From: Algoriphagus aestuariicola
Lineage (GTDB): Bacteria > Bacteroidota > Bacteroidia > Cytophagales > Cyclobacteriaceae
NCBI RefSeq assembly: GCF_017254835.1
Contig: NZ_JAFKCW010000001.1
Location: 1,105,063 to 1,169,062, forward strand
Direction of reading: 5' to 3'
Length of the DNA: 64,000 nt
The position numbers were made by a program, and so were the translations under genes. Positions 9,435 to 17,805 of this stretch are shown here, one piece after another. The notes beneath the pieces are model-generated. The model saw only the letters and a list, made by a program, of their open reading frames with translations, searched no databases and had not been told where the DNA came from. The first letter of the stretch is position 1. Each line of letters begins with the position of its first letter.

Positions 9435-10136
9435 ATGAGCTACACGATTTCATTAAATAAGGCAGCTAATCTAGTTTTGGCGTTTCTAAAAGAGCCGGCA
9501 TTAAAAGAATTGGCAGTTACTGAGGCAATTGGAGGCACGGTTTCAAAAGATGCCATAAAGAAGTACGCACTTGTATTTAAAGGATCTATGGGTTGGTACT
9601 GCCGCAATCTTACGGGAGATACAGCCTTTCCCAAGTTATTTATGGCCTTTGAGGATGGTGAATACGAAGTGGCAAAAGTGCCCAGCTCGCCAAAGAAGGA
9701 AGAGTTGACTTGTCCGGAAAATACATTTGTCTTTGAACGTGGTCATGACTTAGCATCTGTAAAAGAAATGTTGCTAACAGATGTTCACGCTCCGGTTGTT
9801 GATAAAAGTATAACTCGAGCCGAAGTGAATCAATTTACGAATCTGATGCCACTGGATAGTGCAAAAAAGAAGTATAATGTTTTTCCCTGCAGCTTTTTTG
9901 AAAACAGGGTTAATCAAGATATGGACGCTTTTTTTGCCGACCCTAATGTCCATGGGGTGAGATATTATTTTGGGTATGATAATAGTCCCACTTACCAAGA
10001 GTCGAATAGAATTCGAGTTATATTCGTTGGTGTGGACGAAGCTGGTAGGAATATCCTATCTGTCGATGACCCTGATACGAAGACGGCTCAGCTTTTACAA
10101 AACTCTTGGCCGCCGCCGCCGCCGCCATATACATAA
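9435..10136 (+). CDS. Hypothetical protein with C-terminal polyproline tail
   Basis: 233 residues, cytoplasmic by appearance. The body (GSMGWYCRNLTG, DMDAFFADPNVHGVRYYFGYD) resembles no family I can name. It ends in six consecutive prolines followed by YT, encoded by a CCG-rich triplet tract near 10110-10129. Such a tail would normally need EF-P to translate and could act as a docking segment or arise by triplet slippage. The membrane-protein gene starts 24 bp downstream. Confidence 0.7.
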   Translation: MSYTISLNKAANLVLAFLKEPALKELAVTEAIGGTVSKDAIKKYALVFKGSMGWYCRNLTGDTAFPKLFMAFEDGEYEVAKVPSSPKKEELTCPENTFVFERGHDLASVKEMLLTDVHAPVVDKSITRAEVNQFTNLMPLDSAKKKYNVFPCSFFENRVNQDMDAFFADPNVHGVRYYFGYDNSPTYQESNRIRVIFVGVDEAGRNILSVDDPDTKTAQLLQNSWPPPPPPYT

Positions 10137-10159
10137 GTCACTACCTGGCCGTTTCGGAT

Positions 10160-10786
10160 ATGGTTACAATTCAAGAGATTTCATCCTTTGCGATTTTGAT
10201 TCCATTGGCGATTGCAGGAGCGAAACTAAAAACAGGCGATTTAAAACTTCGCCTGTTTTTTCTGTTTCTGCTTTTTGGGGCCTTGGTGGATGGGATAGGT
10301 TTTGCAGCTTATAAGACAAATTCGGTATGGAGAATACACGGATATCTGCTGGTCGTTTACCTCGTCTATGAGGCATATTTTTTTCTTTGGCTCACTAGCT
10401 CCAACTTACAGTCGGGCATTAGAAGCAGTATTCGAATCCGCATTGGAGCTGCCTTTCTACTCTGCTTTCTCGTAAAGTTTTATTTTGATTTTATTGGGGT
10501 GGATTTGCTCTACTCCTCGGTAATACAAATGTTCATTCTTGTTACGATTGCATTTCTCTCGGGATTTTCACTCCTGCGCATGGCCGAGCAGCATGATGAT
10601 CTTTTGTCTTATCCATGGTTTTGGATTGTGTCCGGAATATTTCTATATACTTTCGGTACCTTTTTTATCGACGCACTGCTCTATTCCCAAATCATCAACA
10701 AGATCTGGTACACGAGAAACCTGATCAACATCATCCAATACGGATTTTTTGTGGTTGGCTTGTTGTTGATTCCTTCGTCCAAGTAG
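10160..10786 (+). CDS. Integral membrane protein of unknown function
   Basis: 208 residues from the ATG at 10160, chosen because a longer frame from 10106 would overlap the upstream gene. About six or seven transmembrane helices cover most of the protein, with short loops. It resembles small Bacteroidota seven-helix proteins near two-component systems, but no named family is recognised. A perfect 11-bp hairpin followed by a T-run lies inside the coding sequence at 10229-10261. Confidence 0.75.
   Translation: MVTIQEISSFAILIPLAIAGAKLKTGDLKLRLFFLFLLFGALVDGIGFAAYKTNSVWRIHGYLLVVYLVYEAYFFLWLTSSNLQSGIRSSIRIRIGAAFLLCFLVKFYFDFIGVDLLYSSVIQMFILVTIAFLSGFSLLRMAEQHDDLLSYPWFWIVSGIFLYTFGTFFIDALLYSQIINKIWYTRNLINIIQYGFFVVGLLLIPSSK
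10229..10261 (+). terminator. Intragenic terminator-like hairpin
   Basis: Arms AAAACAGGCGA (10229-10239) and TCGCCTGTTTT (10249-10259) are perfect complements around a 9-nt loop, and the run of T residues continues to 10261. It lies 93 bp after the stop of the upstream gene and about 70 bp into the membrane-protein gene. It could end part of the upstream transcript or act as an attenuator coupled to translation. Confidence 0.6.
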
Positions 10787-10950
10787 AGCCTTTCCAGTTG
10801 CTGTCTGGAGCATGAATAATGGGTTTTCCGATTTTTGGGCATTTGCCTCCGGCTACTAGCCAGGCCCCTCCATCTTCTGATTTTGGATATTTTTCAGGCG
10901 TTAGCCTATCTACCTTTTCGCATAAATAAACAGAACGGGCTGTTTGTTAA

Positions 10951-11619
10951 ATGCTTAAGGTTATGAGAGTTGTTTTGTTTATCCTGCTGATTTTATTGTC
11001 TTTCCAAGGTTTCGCACAAGAAGCAGATTCGCTGGAAGGGCAAAAGGCCGAGAAATCTGTTCAAATACCAGGCGAAACTGACAGTAAAGATGCAGAGACA
11101 GCAGAAGACCAAGAGCCTAAAAAAGAAGATGAGTCGGATCTGAATTTTGGTTTTTGGCTATACATATTGATGCCGGTAATCCTCACCTTCTCGTCTGCAT
11201 TCTATTTTATCGGATGGCTGAAGAAAGAGGGTTTTAGAATCAGCAATGCCCTATCAGATGATGTACCTGAGGAGCGCCTTCAGCAAGCCCAGACCGTACA
11301 GGCTAGGCTAGTTCAGGCTAGGGCTAACATGATAGCAGCCAATGCCGCCGATCCGGGCCAGGCCCAACCAGTTCCTCCGATGCCTTCTCCTGAGCAGAGT
11401 ACGATTCCGATGAACCGAAGCAGTAGTCGTCTGATCGCTTTTTTGAGTTCGATGAGTGCCTCCATCCTGGCGATCTGTATCTTTTCCTACTACATGTATT
11501 TCGCGATTAGGGGTATGACGGTTCCCGAGTTCGAAGATCTCTGGCCTATTTTGACCGCCCTGGGCTTAGGTATTGTGCCTTATGGTACTAAGGTGGTGAG
11601 TGGGAAGTCTGCTACTTAG
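10951..11619 (+). CDS. Secreted/membrane hypothetical protein
   Basis: 222 residues. A signal peptide (VVLFILLILLSFQGFAQ) is followed by an acidic, low-complexity stretch to about residue 65. A transmembrane helix follows (FWLYILMPVILTFSSAFYFI), then a cytoplasmic-like Gln/Ala-rich region and two more hydrophobic segments near the C-terminus. No family recognised. An ATG at 10963 is an alternative start. Confidence 0.7.
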   Translation: MLKVMRVVLFILLILLSFQGFAQEADSLEGQKAEKSVQIPGETDSKDAETAEDQEPKKEDESDLNFGFWLYILMPVILTFSSAFYFIGWLKKEGFRISNALSDDVPEERLQQAQTVQARLVQARANMIAANAADPGQAQPVPPMPSPEQSTIPMNRSSSRLIAFLSSMSASILAICIFSYYMYFAIRGMTVPEFEDLWPILTALGLGIVPYGTKVVSGKSAT

Positions 11620-11768
11620 GGTTATTCAAGACCAGCGCTTTGTGAAGGTGTCTGGTCTCTAAGTGGAGGATTAGTCCCTGATAGTTTATGAGTGATATTC
11701 TATTGCCTTCTGGACCAATAGTCTATTAATTATGAAATTATTTTAATGTATAGTTTAAAGACAACAAC

Positions 11769-12722
11769 ATGAAAAATATTTTAGCAGTTTTGTTGGTGGT
11801 AATCATAGTTTCTGGAGCATATGGCCAAAACGATGATGGTAAGAAAGTTGAATTGCAATTCAAGAAAAGAACCTCTTTCTTTTCCGTAACTGATAGATAT
11901 GAGTTGATTGGAGACACTATATATCATGCAGATGATGGCTTTAGAGTGTTTTCAGGCTATGATACTGAAATAGCTCAAAACGGAATCGAATACGTAATAT
12001 TTCGATATCCGAAATGGAGAGAAAATATGCAAGACCGTGAAGTGATAGAAGGCCAAGAGAATACATTTGATTTTCTGTATTTATCAGATAAAATAGGAGA
12101 CCTATATCAGAACGACCCAGCGAAAGCTGAAATTTATAAGGAAATTTTAGATTCTCTAGATGTACTTGCAAAAGCCGAATTAGCTCAAAAGCCAATACAT
12201 GTTGATATCATAGGGAGAAATGGAATAAAATTGGCTTTGCTCAAGTCGGATTTTGAAAAGATGACAGATAAAGATATGGTTGAAGACGTCTATTCACTCA
12301 AATGGAAACATTCTACAAGAATGGCTTCTGGGTTTATGACAGTTCCTTTCAAACTCAGGCCGACCCAAGATTCTGTAAATTTCAATATGACAACTGATAT
12401 TACTTTGGGTGCTTATATAGGTGTAAAAAAGCGAATTTCAAGGCAAGGGAATAATTTTATTGTTATGCCTGTAACACTTGGTTTGTCTTATATAAATGTT
12501 GGAAATAGTGAAACGTCTAATGTAAATGTAGATAATAATTCTAGCGTTGTGCCAGGTTGGACTTGGAGTACTGGTTTAGTGTTTGATTTGAATGGTTTTA
12601 ATGTTGGAATTGTATTAGGGCAAGACTTTGCAAGTGGAGTTGGGGATGACTGGCTCTATAACAAGAAGATATGGTACTCTTTTTCTATTGGTTACTCTTT
12701 CTTTAGTAATAAGGATAAATAG
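11769..12722 (+). CDS. Exported hypothetical protein, possible outer-membrane beta barrel
   Basis: 317 residues. An N-terminal signal peptide ends at about GAYGQ. The C-terminal half alternates polar and hydrophobic residues with aromatic strand ends (TLGAYIGVKKRI, FIVMPVTLGLSYINVG, FSIGYSFF), as expected for outer-membrane strands. Base composition is more AT-rich than the preceding genes. It has its own 5' spacer of about 150 bp. Confidence 0.7.
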   Translation: MKNILAVLLVVIIVSGAYGQNDDGKKVELQFKKRTSFFSVTDRYELIGDTIYHADDGFRVFSGYDTEIAQNGIEYVIFRYPKWRENMQDREVIEGQENTFDFLYLSDKIGDLYQNDPAKAEIYKEILDSLDVLAKAELAQKPIHVDIIGRNGIKLALLKSDFEKMTDKDMVEDVYSLKWKHSTRMASGFMTVPFKLRPTQDSVNFNMTTDITLGAYIGVKKRISRQGNNFIVMPVTLGLSYINVGNSETSNVNVDNNSSVVPGWTWSTGLVFDLNGFNVGIVLGQDFASGVGDDWLYNKKIWYSFSIGYSFFSNKDK

Positions 12723-12803
12723 CGTTTTGGACTGAGCGAAAAAAGAACAGAAATTTAGCAATTATTAATGATTAATCAGTTGTAACAATTAAACATTGGC
12801 CCA

Positions 12804-13565
12804 ATGGTACGAGGATATTTAGACAAAGATTTTTTTCTTTCAATTGACGGAGAAGATCTATTTGAAATGAAAGCTCCAGAGAAGATCAAACATCGATGTG
12901 TGACTGATGAGGCGGTAGTGATAGAGAATGGAAATGTTCCAAGCTCTTCTGATAAAGGAGGCAGGCCTTTTGAGCTTGTCGTTGGATTGGGAAATCATAT
13001 TCCTTTGTGGGAACAGAATGTAACTTTAAAATGGAGGCTAAATTCTTTGTTTGACACCTATACTAACTCTGATAATGTAAAAGACTATATTAGAGAATTA
13101 GTGAAAGATGCATTGTCACAATGGGGAGATGCGTCACCGGTAAAATTTGAAGAGTCATCAGCTGATTGTGATTTTGAGGTCATTATGAGGCCTGATGACT
13201 GTGATATTAATGGTTGTACTTTAGCAAGTGCTTTCTTTCCTAATTCGAATCTAAATATATTGACATTATATCCTAAGATGTTTACTCAAAGTAAGTTTGA
13301 GCAAGTTGAGACTCTGATTCATGAGATCGGTCATATTTTTGGCCTTAGACACTATTTTGCAAAAGACAGAGAGAGTTCATGGCGAAGCGAAATTTTTGGA
13401 CATCATTACCCGTTGACAATTATGAACTATGGGCATCAATCAACAATAACAGAACAAGATAGAATTGATCTTAAGAGACTCTATTCATCGGTTTGGAGTG
13501 GCAAATTAAGTGAGATTAATGGGCTGAAAATTGAGCTGTTTAAATCTTTGACGTTGAAAACCTGA
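12804..13565 (+). CDS. Matrixin-like metzincin metalloprotease without signal peptide
   Basis: 253 residues. The zinc site HEIGHIFGLRH (His173, Glu174, His177, His183) matches the metzincin HExxHxxGxxH pattern, and TIMNYG provides the Met-turn (Met207), as in M10 matrixins. No signal peptide or propeptide with a cysteine switch is evident, so the enzyme appears cytoplasmic or exported by a non-Sec route. The N-terminal 60 residues resemble no known domain. It precedes a gluzincin gene and an MBL-fold gene on the same strand with similar AT-rich composition. Protease call is firm from the motif; substrate unknown. Confidence 0.85.
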   Translation: MVRGYLDKDFFLSIDGEDLFEMKAPEKIKHRCVTDEAVVIENGNVPSSSDKGGRPFELVVGLGNHIPLWEQNVTLKWRLNSLFDTYTNSDNVKDYIRELVKDALSQWGDASPVKFEESSADCDFEVIMRPDDCDINGCTLASAFFPNSNLNILTLYPKMFTQSKFEQVETLIHEIGHIFGLRHYFAKDRESSWRSEIFGHHYPLTIMNYGHQSTITEQDRIDLKRLYSSVWSGKLSEINGLKIELFKSLTLKT

Positions 13566-13760
13566 ATATTATATCAAAGACGCTGTTGAGAAGTCTTGAA
13601 TAGCATTGCGAAACCATGCGTGCACCAATTATCTGATAGTGCCCAATTCATTTTATATACATTATTTCCTTCTGATTTTAATTAGTCTATATTTTCATCC
13701 ATGGGTACCGTTCTTATAATTGTTAGTATAATGTATGTATAATACTTTAATTTAATTACA
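13566..13760 (+). promoter_or_regulatory. AT-rich spacer with possible promoter
   Basis: 195-bp AT-rich gap between the metzincin and gluzincin genes. Two TATAAT-like hexamers occur near 13727 and 13739, just upstream of the ATG at 13761. They may be promoter elements, but Bacteroidota consensus boxes are not clear, so this is tentative. Confidence 0.3.
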
Positions 13761-15812
13761 ATGGAGAAAAGTGAGTTTCATTTTTACCCGAATCCTAAAT
13801 TCAGAAGACTTAGAGGCTATGCTTTTGATCCCAGTATTTCTTTAAAATTAGATACGTCTTCGGTTAATTTGGTTGAGTACAAAATCAAATGGGAAAAAAT
13901 TGAGGTGGGTCCGGTAGGAGAATATATAGAAGTCATTGATTTTGATCCTACGATAGGTCAATTTTACAAAGCTGTTGATTTGGACCACCCAAATGTTTTA
14001 AGTCAGCATGGGTTGGATCCAAGTGAAAGCAATCCGCTTTTTCATCAGCAAATGGTTTATGCGGTCTCCATGACAACTATTGAAAGATTTGAGAAAGCGT
14101 TGGGCAGAAAGATCCTCTGGTCGTCAAGACTTTTAAACAGGGATAAAGGTAATCCGGAGTATGCGCAGTACGTAAAATGTCTAAGGATATACCCGCACGC
14201 CATAAGGGATGCAAATGCCTACTATAGTCCTCAGAAAAAAGCCATCTTATTTGGATATTTTTTGGCAAATCCAATAGAAGATAGCATCATGATGCCTGGA
14301 TCTATGGTCTTCACATGCCTAAGTCATGATATTATTGCACACGAAGTTACCCATGCGATTTTGGATGGAATGCACCGGTCTTATAGTGAAGCAACGAATC
14401 CCGATGTATTAGCCTTCCATGAAGCTTTTGCAGACATAGTTGCTTTATTCCAACACTTCACATTTCCTGATGTATTGGCACATCAGATTTCCAAAACAAG
14501 GGGGGATTTATTGAATGAAAATCTCTTGGCTCAATTAGCAAACCAATTTGGGGATGCAATTGGCTTTTATGGTAGTCTAAGGGATGCTATTGGTAAAGTC
14601 AATGTAAAAACAAAAAAATGGGAAGCCCATCAGCCTTCTCCCATGGACTATCTTACAGTCTTCGAACCGCACAAGAGGGGCAGTATTTTGGTAGCCGCGA
14701 TTTTTGAAGCTTTCAATAATATTTACAGGCTTCGAGTCGCTGATTTATTGAGAATTGCATCAAATGGGTCGGGAATTCTTCCTCTGGGGGAGATTCATCC
14801 GGATTTGGTGAAAAGGCTTTCTATTGAGGCTTCTAAAACAGCTAGTCACATTATGAATATGTGCATCAGAGCCTTGGATTACTGTCCCCCAGTCGATATT
14901 ACTTTTGGAGATTATTTAAGGGCGATTATAACGGCAGATCTCGAATTAGTTCCTGAGGATCCTTACAACTATAGACTGTCTTTTATTGATGCCTTTAGAA
15001 GACGAGGGATTTATCCCAATGGTATTAAGAATTTGAGTAATGAGAGTTTAAGACATCCAATTCATGAAAATTTAGGTAAATCCGGCCAGGGAATAGATAG
15101 TGATTCAGATGATTTGTTTAGAATTATCGCTGAATTTCTTACAGACTATGCCGATGCAATAAAATATACAAGTAATCGAAAAGAAATTTATGAGATCACT
15201 AAGGATTATATCTCAGGAAAATATGAAGATGAGGATGGAATAGATCTAGAAAGTAAGAAGAGAATTCTTGGCCTGCATAGAAGAATCGAAGTAAAGTTCA
15301 ATAAGTCTCCGGAATTCTCAAAATTAACCGGTTTGGTATTTGGTTCTGACTATCATCTACTTGGAATCAAAACCTCGAAAAAAGGGAATTATAAAGGTGC
15401 TGCATTCCAAATCCAGAATTTGCGATTGGTCAGCAGAACGGGTCCAGATGGAAATCAACTTAATCAGGTTGTGTTTTCAATAATACAAACCTCCAGATAC
15501 AAGATTGTTGACGGGAGTTTTTTGCCGATTCCGAGTGACGAGTCTGAAAGTAAAAATCATTCTCTTTTCAGAGGAGGATGTACGCTTATTTTTGATCTGG
15601 ATTCTAAGAAATTAAAGTATGCTATCTCAAAACCGCTGATAGGTTTTGGTGAGATTTTTTCAGACAATTATAAAATTGATGAAAAAAGGCTAAAGGCCGA
15701 ATATGATTTTCAGTCGGATATGGTCGAAAAGGTCGAGTCTGAATATTCTAGATATTTTGGTTCTAAAGAAGCAAAATTAAATGAGCCATTTTCATTTTTA
15801 CATCAGCATTAA
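13761..15812 (+). CDS. Thermolysin-like (gluzincin) metallopeptidase
   Basis: 683 residues. HEVTH at residues 194-198 followed by FHEAFADIVALFQ, with Glu221 as the likely third zinc ligand, gives the HExxH...E arrangement of gluzincins, spaced much as in M4 peptidases. The intervening segment LDGMHRSYSEATNPD is characteristic of a subgroup of uncharacterised bacterial proteins. No signal peptide or M4 propeptide is seen. The C-terminal 200 residues form a separate region rich in strand-like segments. The MBL gene follows after 5 bp, so the two are almost certainly co-transcribed. Confidence 0.85.
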   Translation: MEKSEFHFYPNPKFRRLRGYAFDPSISLKLDTSSVNLVEYKIKWEKIEVGPVGEYIEVIDFDPTIGQFYKAVDLDHPNVLSQHGLDPSESNPLFHQQMVYAVSMTTIERFEKALGRKILWSSRLLNRDKGNPEYAQYVKCLRIYPHAIRDANAYYSPQKKAILFGYFLANPIEDSIMMPGSMVFTCLSHDIIAHEVTHAILDGMHRSYSEATNPDVLAFHEAFADIVALFQHFTFPDVLAHQISKTRGDLLNENLLAQLANQFGDAIGFYGSLRDAIGKVNVKTKKWEAHQPSPMDYLTVFEPHKRGSILVAAIFEAFNNIYRLRVADLLRIASNGSGILPLGEIHPDLVKRLSIEASKTASHIMNMCIRALDYCPPVDITFGDYLRAIITADLELVPEDPYNYRLSFIDAFRRRGIYPNGIKNLSNESLRHPIHENLGKSGQGIDSDSDDLFRIIAEFLTDYADAIKYTSNRKEIYEITKDYISGKYEDEDGIDLESKKRILGLHRRIEVKFNKSPEFSKLTGLVFGSDYHLLGIKTSKKGNYKGAAFQIQNLRLVSRTGPDGNQLNQVVFSIIQTSRYKIVDGSFLPIPSDESESKNHSLFRGGCTLIFDLDSKKLKYAISKPLIGFGEIFSDNYKIDEKRLKAEYDFQSDMVEKVESEYSRYFGSKEAKLNEPFSFLHQH

Positions 15813-15817
15813 AAGTT

Positions 15818-17296
15818 ATGTCTTCTCCAAAACAAAAAATAAGTCACGTCGAAGTTCGGATGTTTAAATTAGGCACCGGAGACTGTTTCGTTATCAAGTT
15901 CTTTTCAGGACAATCCACTAGTTTCAAACTGATGATCGACGCAGGATGTTGGAGTGGAGATTCTGACAAAATCAGTCCCTATATTATGGCATTGAAAGAG
16001 TATGTGCAAAACCAAATAGACCTTTTGGTGATTACCCATGAACACAAAGATCATGTTCATGCATTCGATGTTTGCCAAAAGTTGTTCACAAAAGATTTTA
16101 CCATTAATGAAATCTGGATGGGATGGTCTGAAAATGATGATGACCCAAGAGTTAGCGATTGGAAACGTGAATTTGGGGAAAAGAAAAAGGCTTTATTTAA
16201 AATTACCAAAAAACTTAAATCGATAAATGAAGATCCCGAAACAAGAAGCCAACTTAGTTTTGAAAAAGGCGGTGATGAATTGTTCTCAATCAAGGAGAAT
16301 TTCTTGGCGAGTCTTTCGGCATTTTCAAATTTACATTTTGATGATGATCCTGTTGGATACAAAGGGTTGCTGAAAGGAATGGAGGTTGTTAAAAAATTAG
16401 GTAAGAGCGGAGGGGTAATCAATTTTAGGACTCCTGGTGAGATTATCGAAAAAAAGGTGAATCTACCCGGTGTGAGATTCTATATTTTGGGTCCGCCATC
16501 TGTGTGGGAAGAAGTAAAAAAAGAAAAAGGAAAAAAAGGAGAAAGCTATGAACATAATAATGATCTTCCAATCAATGAAGGATTTTCAGCCGCCGCTTTG
16601 GCTTTAGACAGCCTTGATAAAAGTAATTTGTGTCCATTTAATCCAAAATATGCTGCTGATAATAAGGTAGAAAGCTATAAAAATCAAGATAATTACTGGA
16701 GAAATATCGATAATGATTGGTTGAATAGTTCTGGAATGTTGGCCTTGCGGATCAATAGTAAAACAAATAATTTGAGTCTTGCCATCGCCATTGAGTTTGA
16801 AGAAAGTGGAAAAGTACTTCTTTTCCCTGGAGATGCAGAATTTGGAAGTTGGGAAAGTTGGCATAAAATAAATTGGGGAGTGAAAAGTAGGACATGTAAG
16901 GGATATTTAACCACTGAAGAATTGCTTAACAGAACCGTTCTTTATAAAGTAGCGCATCACTTAAGTCATAATGGAACTGCGAAAAAAATTGGATTGGATA
17001 TGATGACCAACAGTGAATTGGTGGCAATGGCGACTTTGGATTACCACAATATAAGTTCACATTGGAAATCAACTATGCCTAATATGGCGATCATTGATGA
17101 TCTTTTGGGAAAAACTAAAGGACGGCTTTTAGTCTTGAATGAGAGAGATGTTCCGTATGATCGAAAGAAAAATATTCAATTGACAGATGAAATAATTAGA
17201 CACAGATTAACAATGTCTGAGGATGAGAGGAATTCCTTTATTGAAAATTTAAACTCTGATAATCCTCTTTTTATTCAGTTTCGAATCGAGGTTTAA
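15818..17296 (+). CDS. ComEC/Rec2-type metallo-beta-lactamase fold hydrolase
   Basis: 492 residues. The metal site HEHKDH (residues 74-79) follows the strand LMIDAGCW. Further ligands are suggested by LLFPGDAEFGSW and YKVAHHLSHNGT near the C-terminal half, as in the soluble MBL domain of ComEC-like proteins. There are no membrane segments, so it is not ComEC itself. An insertion of about 150 charged residues separates the motif blocks. It lies 5 bp after the gluzincin gene and is the last gene before an smc fragment and repeat island C. Likely a hydrolase acting on nucleotides, nucleic acid or a cleaved product; substrate not known. Confidence 0.85.
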   Translation: MSSPKQKISHVEVRMFKLGTGDCFVIKFFSGQSTSFKLMIDAGCWSGDSDKISPYIMALKEYVQNQIDLLVITHEHKDHVHAFDVCQKLFTKDFTINEIWMGWSENDDDPRVSDWKREFGEKKKALFKITKKLKSINEDPETRSQLSFEKGGDELFSIKENFLASLSAFSNLHFDDDPVGYKGLLKGMEVVKKLGKSGGVINFRTPGEIIEKKVNLPGVRFYILGPPSVWEEVKKEKGKKGESYEHNNDLPINEGFSAAALALDSLDKSNLCPFNPKYAADNKVESYKNQDNYWRNIDNDWLNSSGMLALRINSKTNNLSLAIAIEFEESGKVLLFPGDAEFGSWESWHKINWGVKSRTCKGYLTTEELLNRTVLYKVAHHLSHNGTAKKIGLDMMTNSELVAMATLDYHNISSHWKSTMPNMAIIDDLLGKTKGRLLVLNERDVPYDRKKNIQLTDEIIRHRLTMSEDERNSFIENLNSDNPLFIQFRIEV

Positions 17297-17438
17297 TTTA
17301 TTTTATACATTGCTCATTTTTGAGCTGAGGAGTATATTTGAATCGAGGTTTGATTCATTTGGAAGGATTAAAGAATTGTTCGTAGTTAGAAATCCTAACG
17401 AGAAATCATCTATTCTGCATTTACTCCTCGCAAGGCAG

Positions 17439-17700
17439 TCAAGCCAGCTCCCTCAGATCCACCGGCATCACCCTCGACTCCCCAGGTTCGATCATGGTAG
17501 TGCCATAGATGATATAGGTGCTGGCCATGGTGCGCTTGTTGTGCGTGATGATGACAAACTGTAACTTGACGCTGAACTTCTGGATGATCTGGTTGATCTT
17601 GTCGATGTTGGCGTCGTCCAGCGGGGCGTCCACTTCATCGAAGATACAGAAGGGGGCGGGCTTCAGCAGGTAGAAGGAGAAGGATTTGGCGGTCAGGGAT
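17439..17700 (-). pseudogene. smc: 3' fragment of smc (chromosome partition ATPase)
   Basis: On the minus strand about 86 codons read SLTAKSFSFYLLKPAPFC, the Walker B segment IFDEVDAPLDDAN, ITHNKRTMAS, and finally VPVDLRELA with a stop. This is the C-terminal ATPase lobe of a Bacteroidota SMC protein including its natural end. Upstream the frame meets a stop at the edge of repeat DNA, and the signature motif region is missing. It cannot encode a working SMC and is a displaced gene tail, convergent to the MBL gene. A full-length smc is expected elsewhere on the chromosome. Confidence 0.85.
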
Positions 17701-17805
17701 TTTTGGGTTTTTTACCCACACTTTGGTTTGTCTCCCCACAGACCACGGGTTACCTGACCACGAATATGTTGACTTTTCTTAAAGATCACTGACCTGCAAT
17801 TTGGC

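Noticed and set aside
17310-17564. Plus-strand frame of 84 codons
   Set aside because: It is the antisense of the smc fragment, whose minus-strand reading has clear homology.
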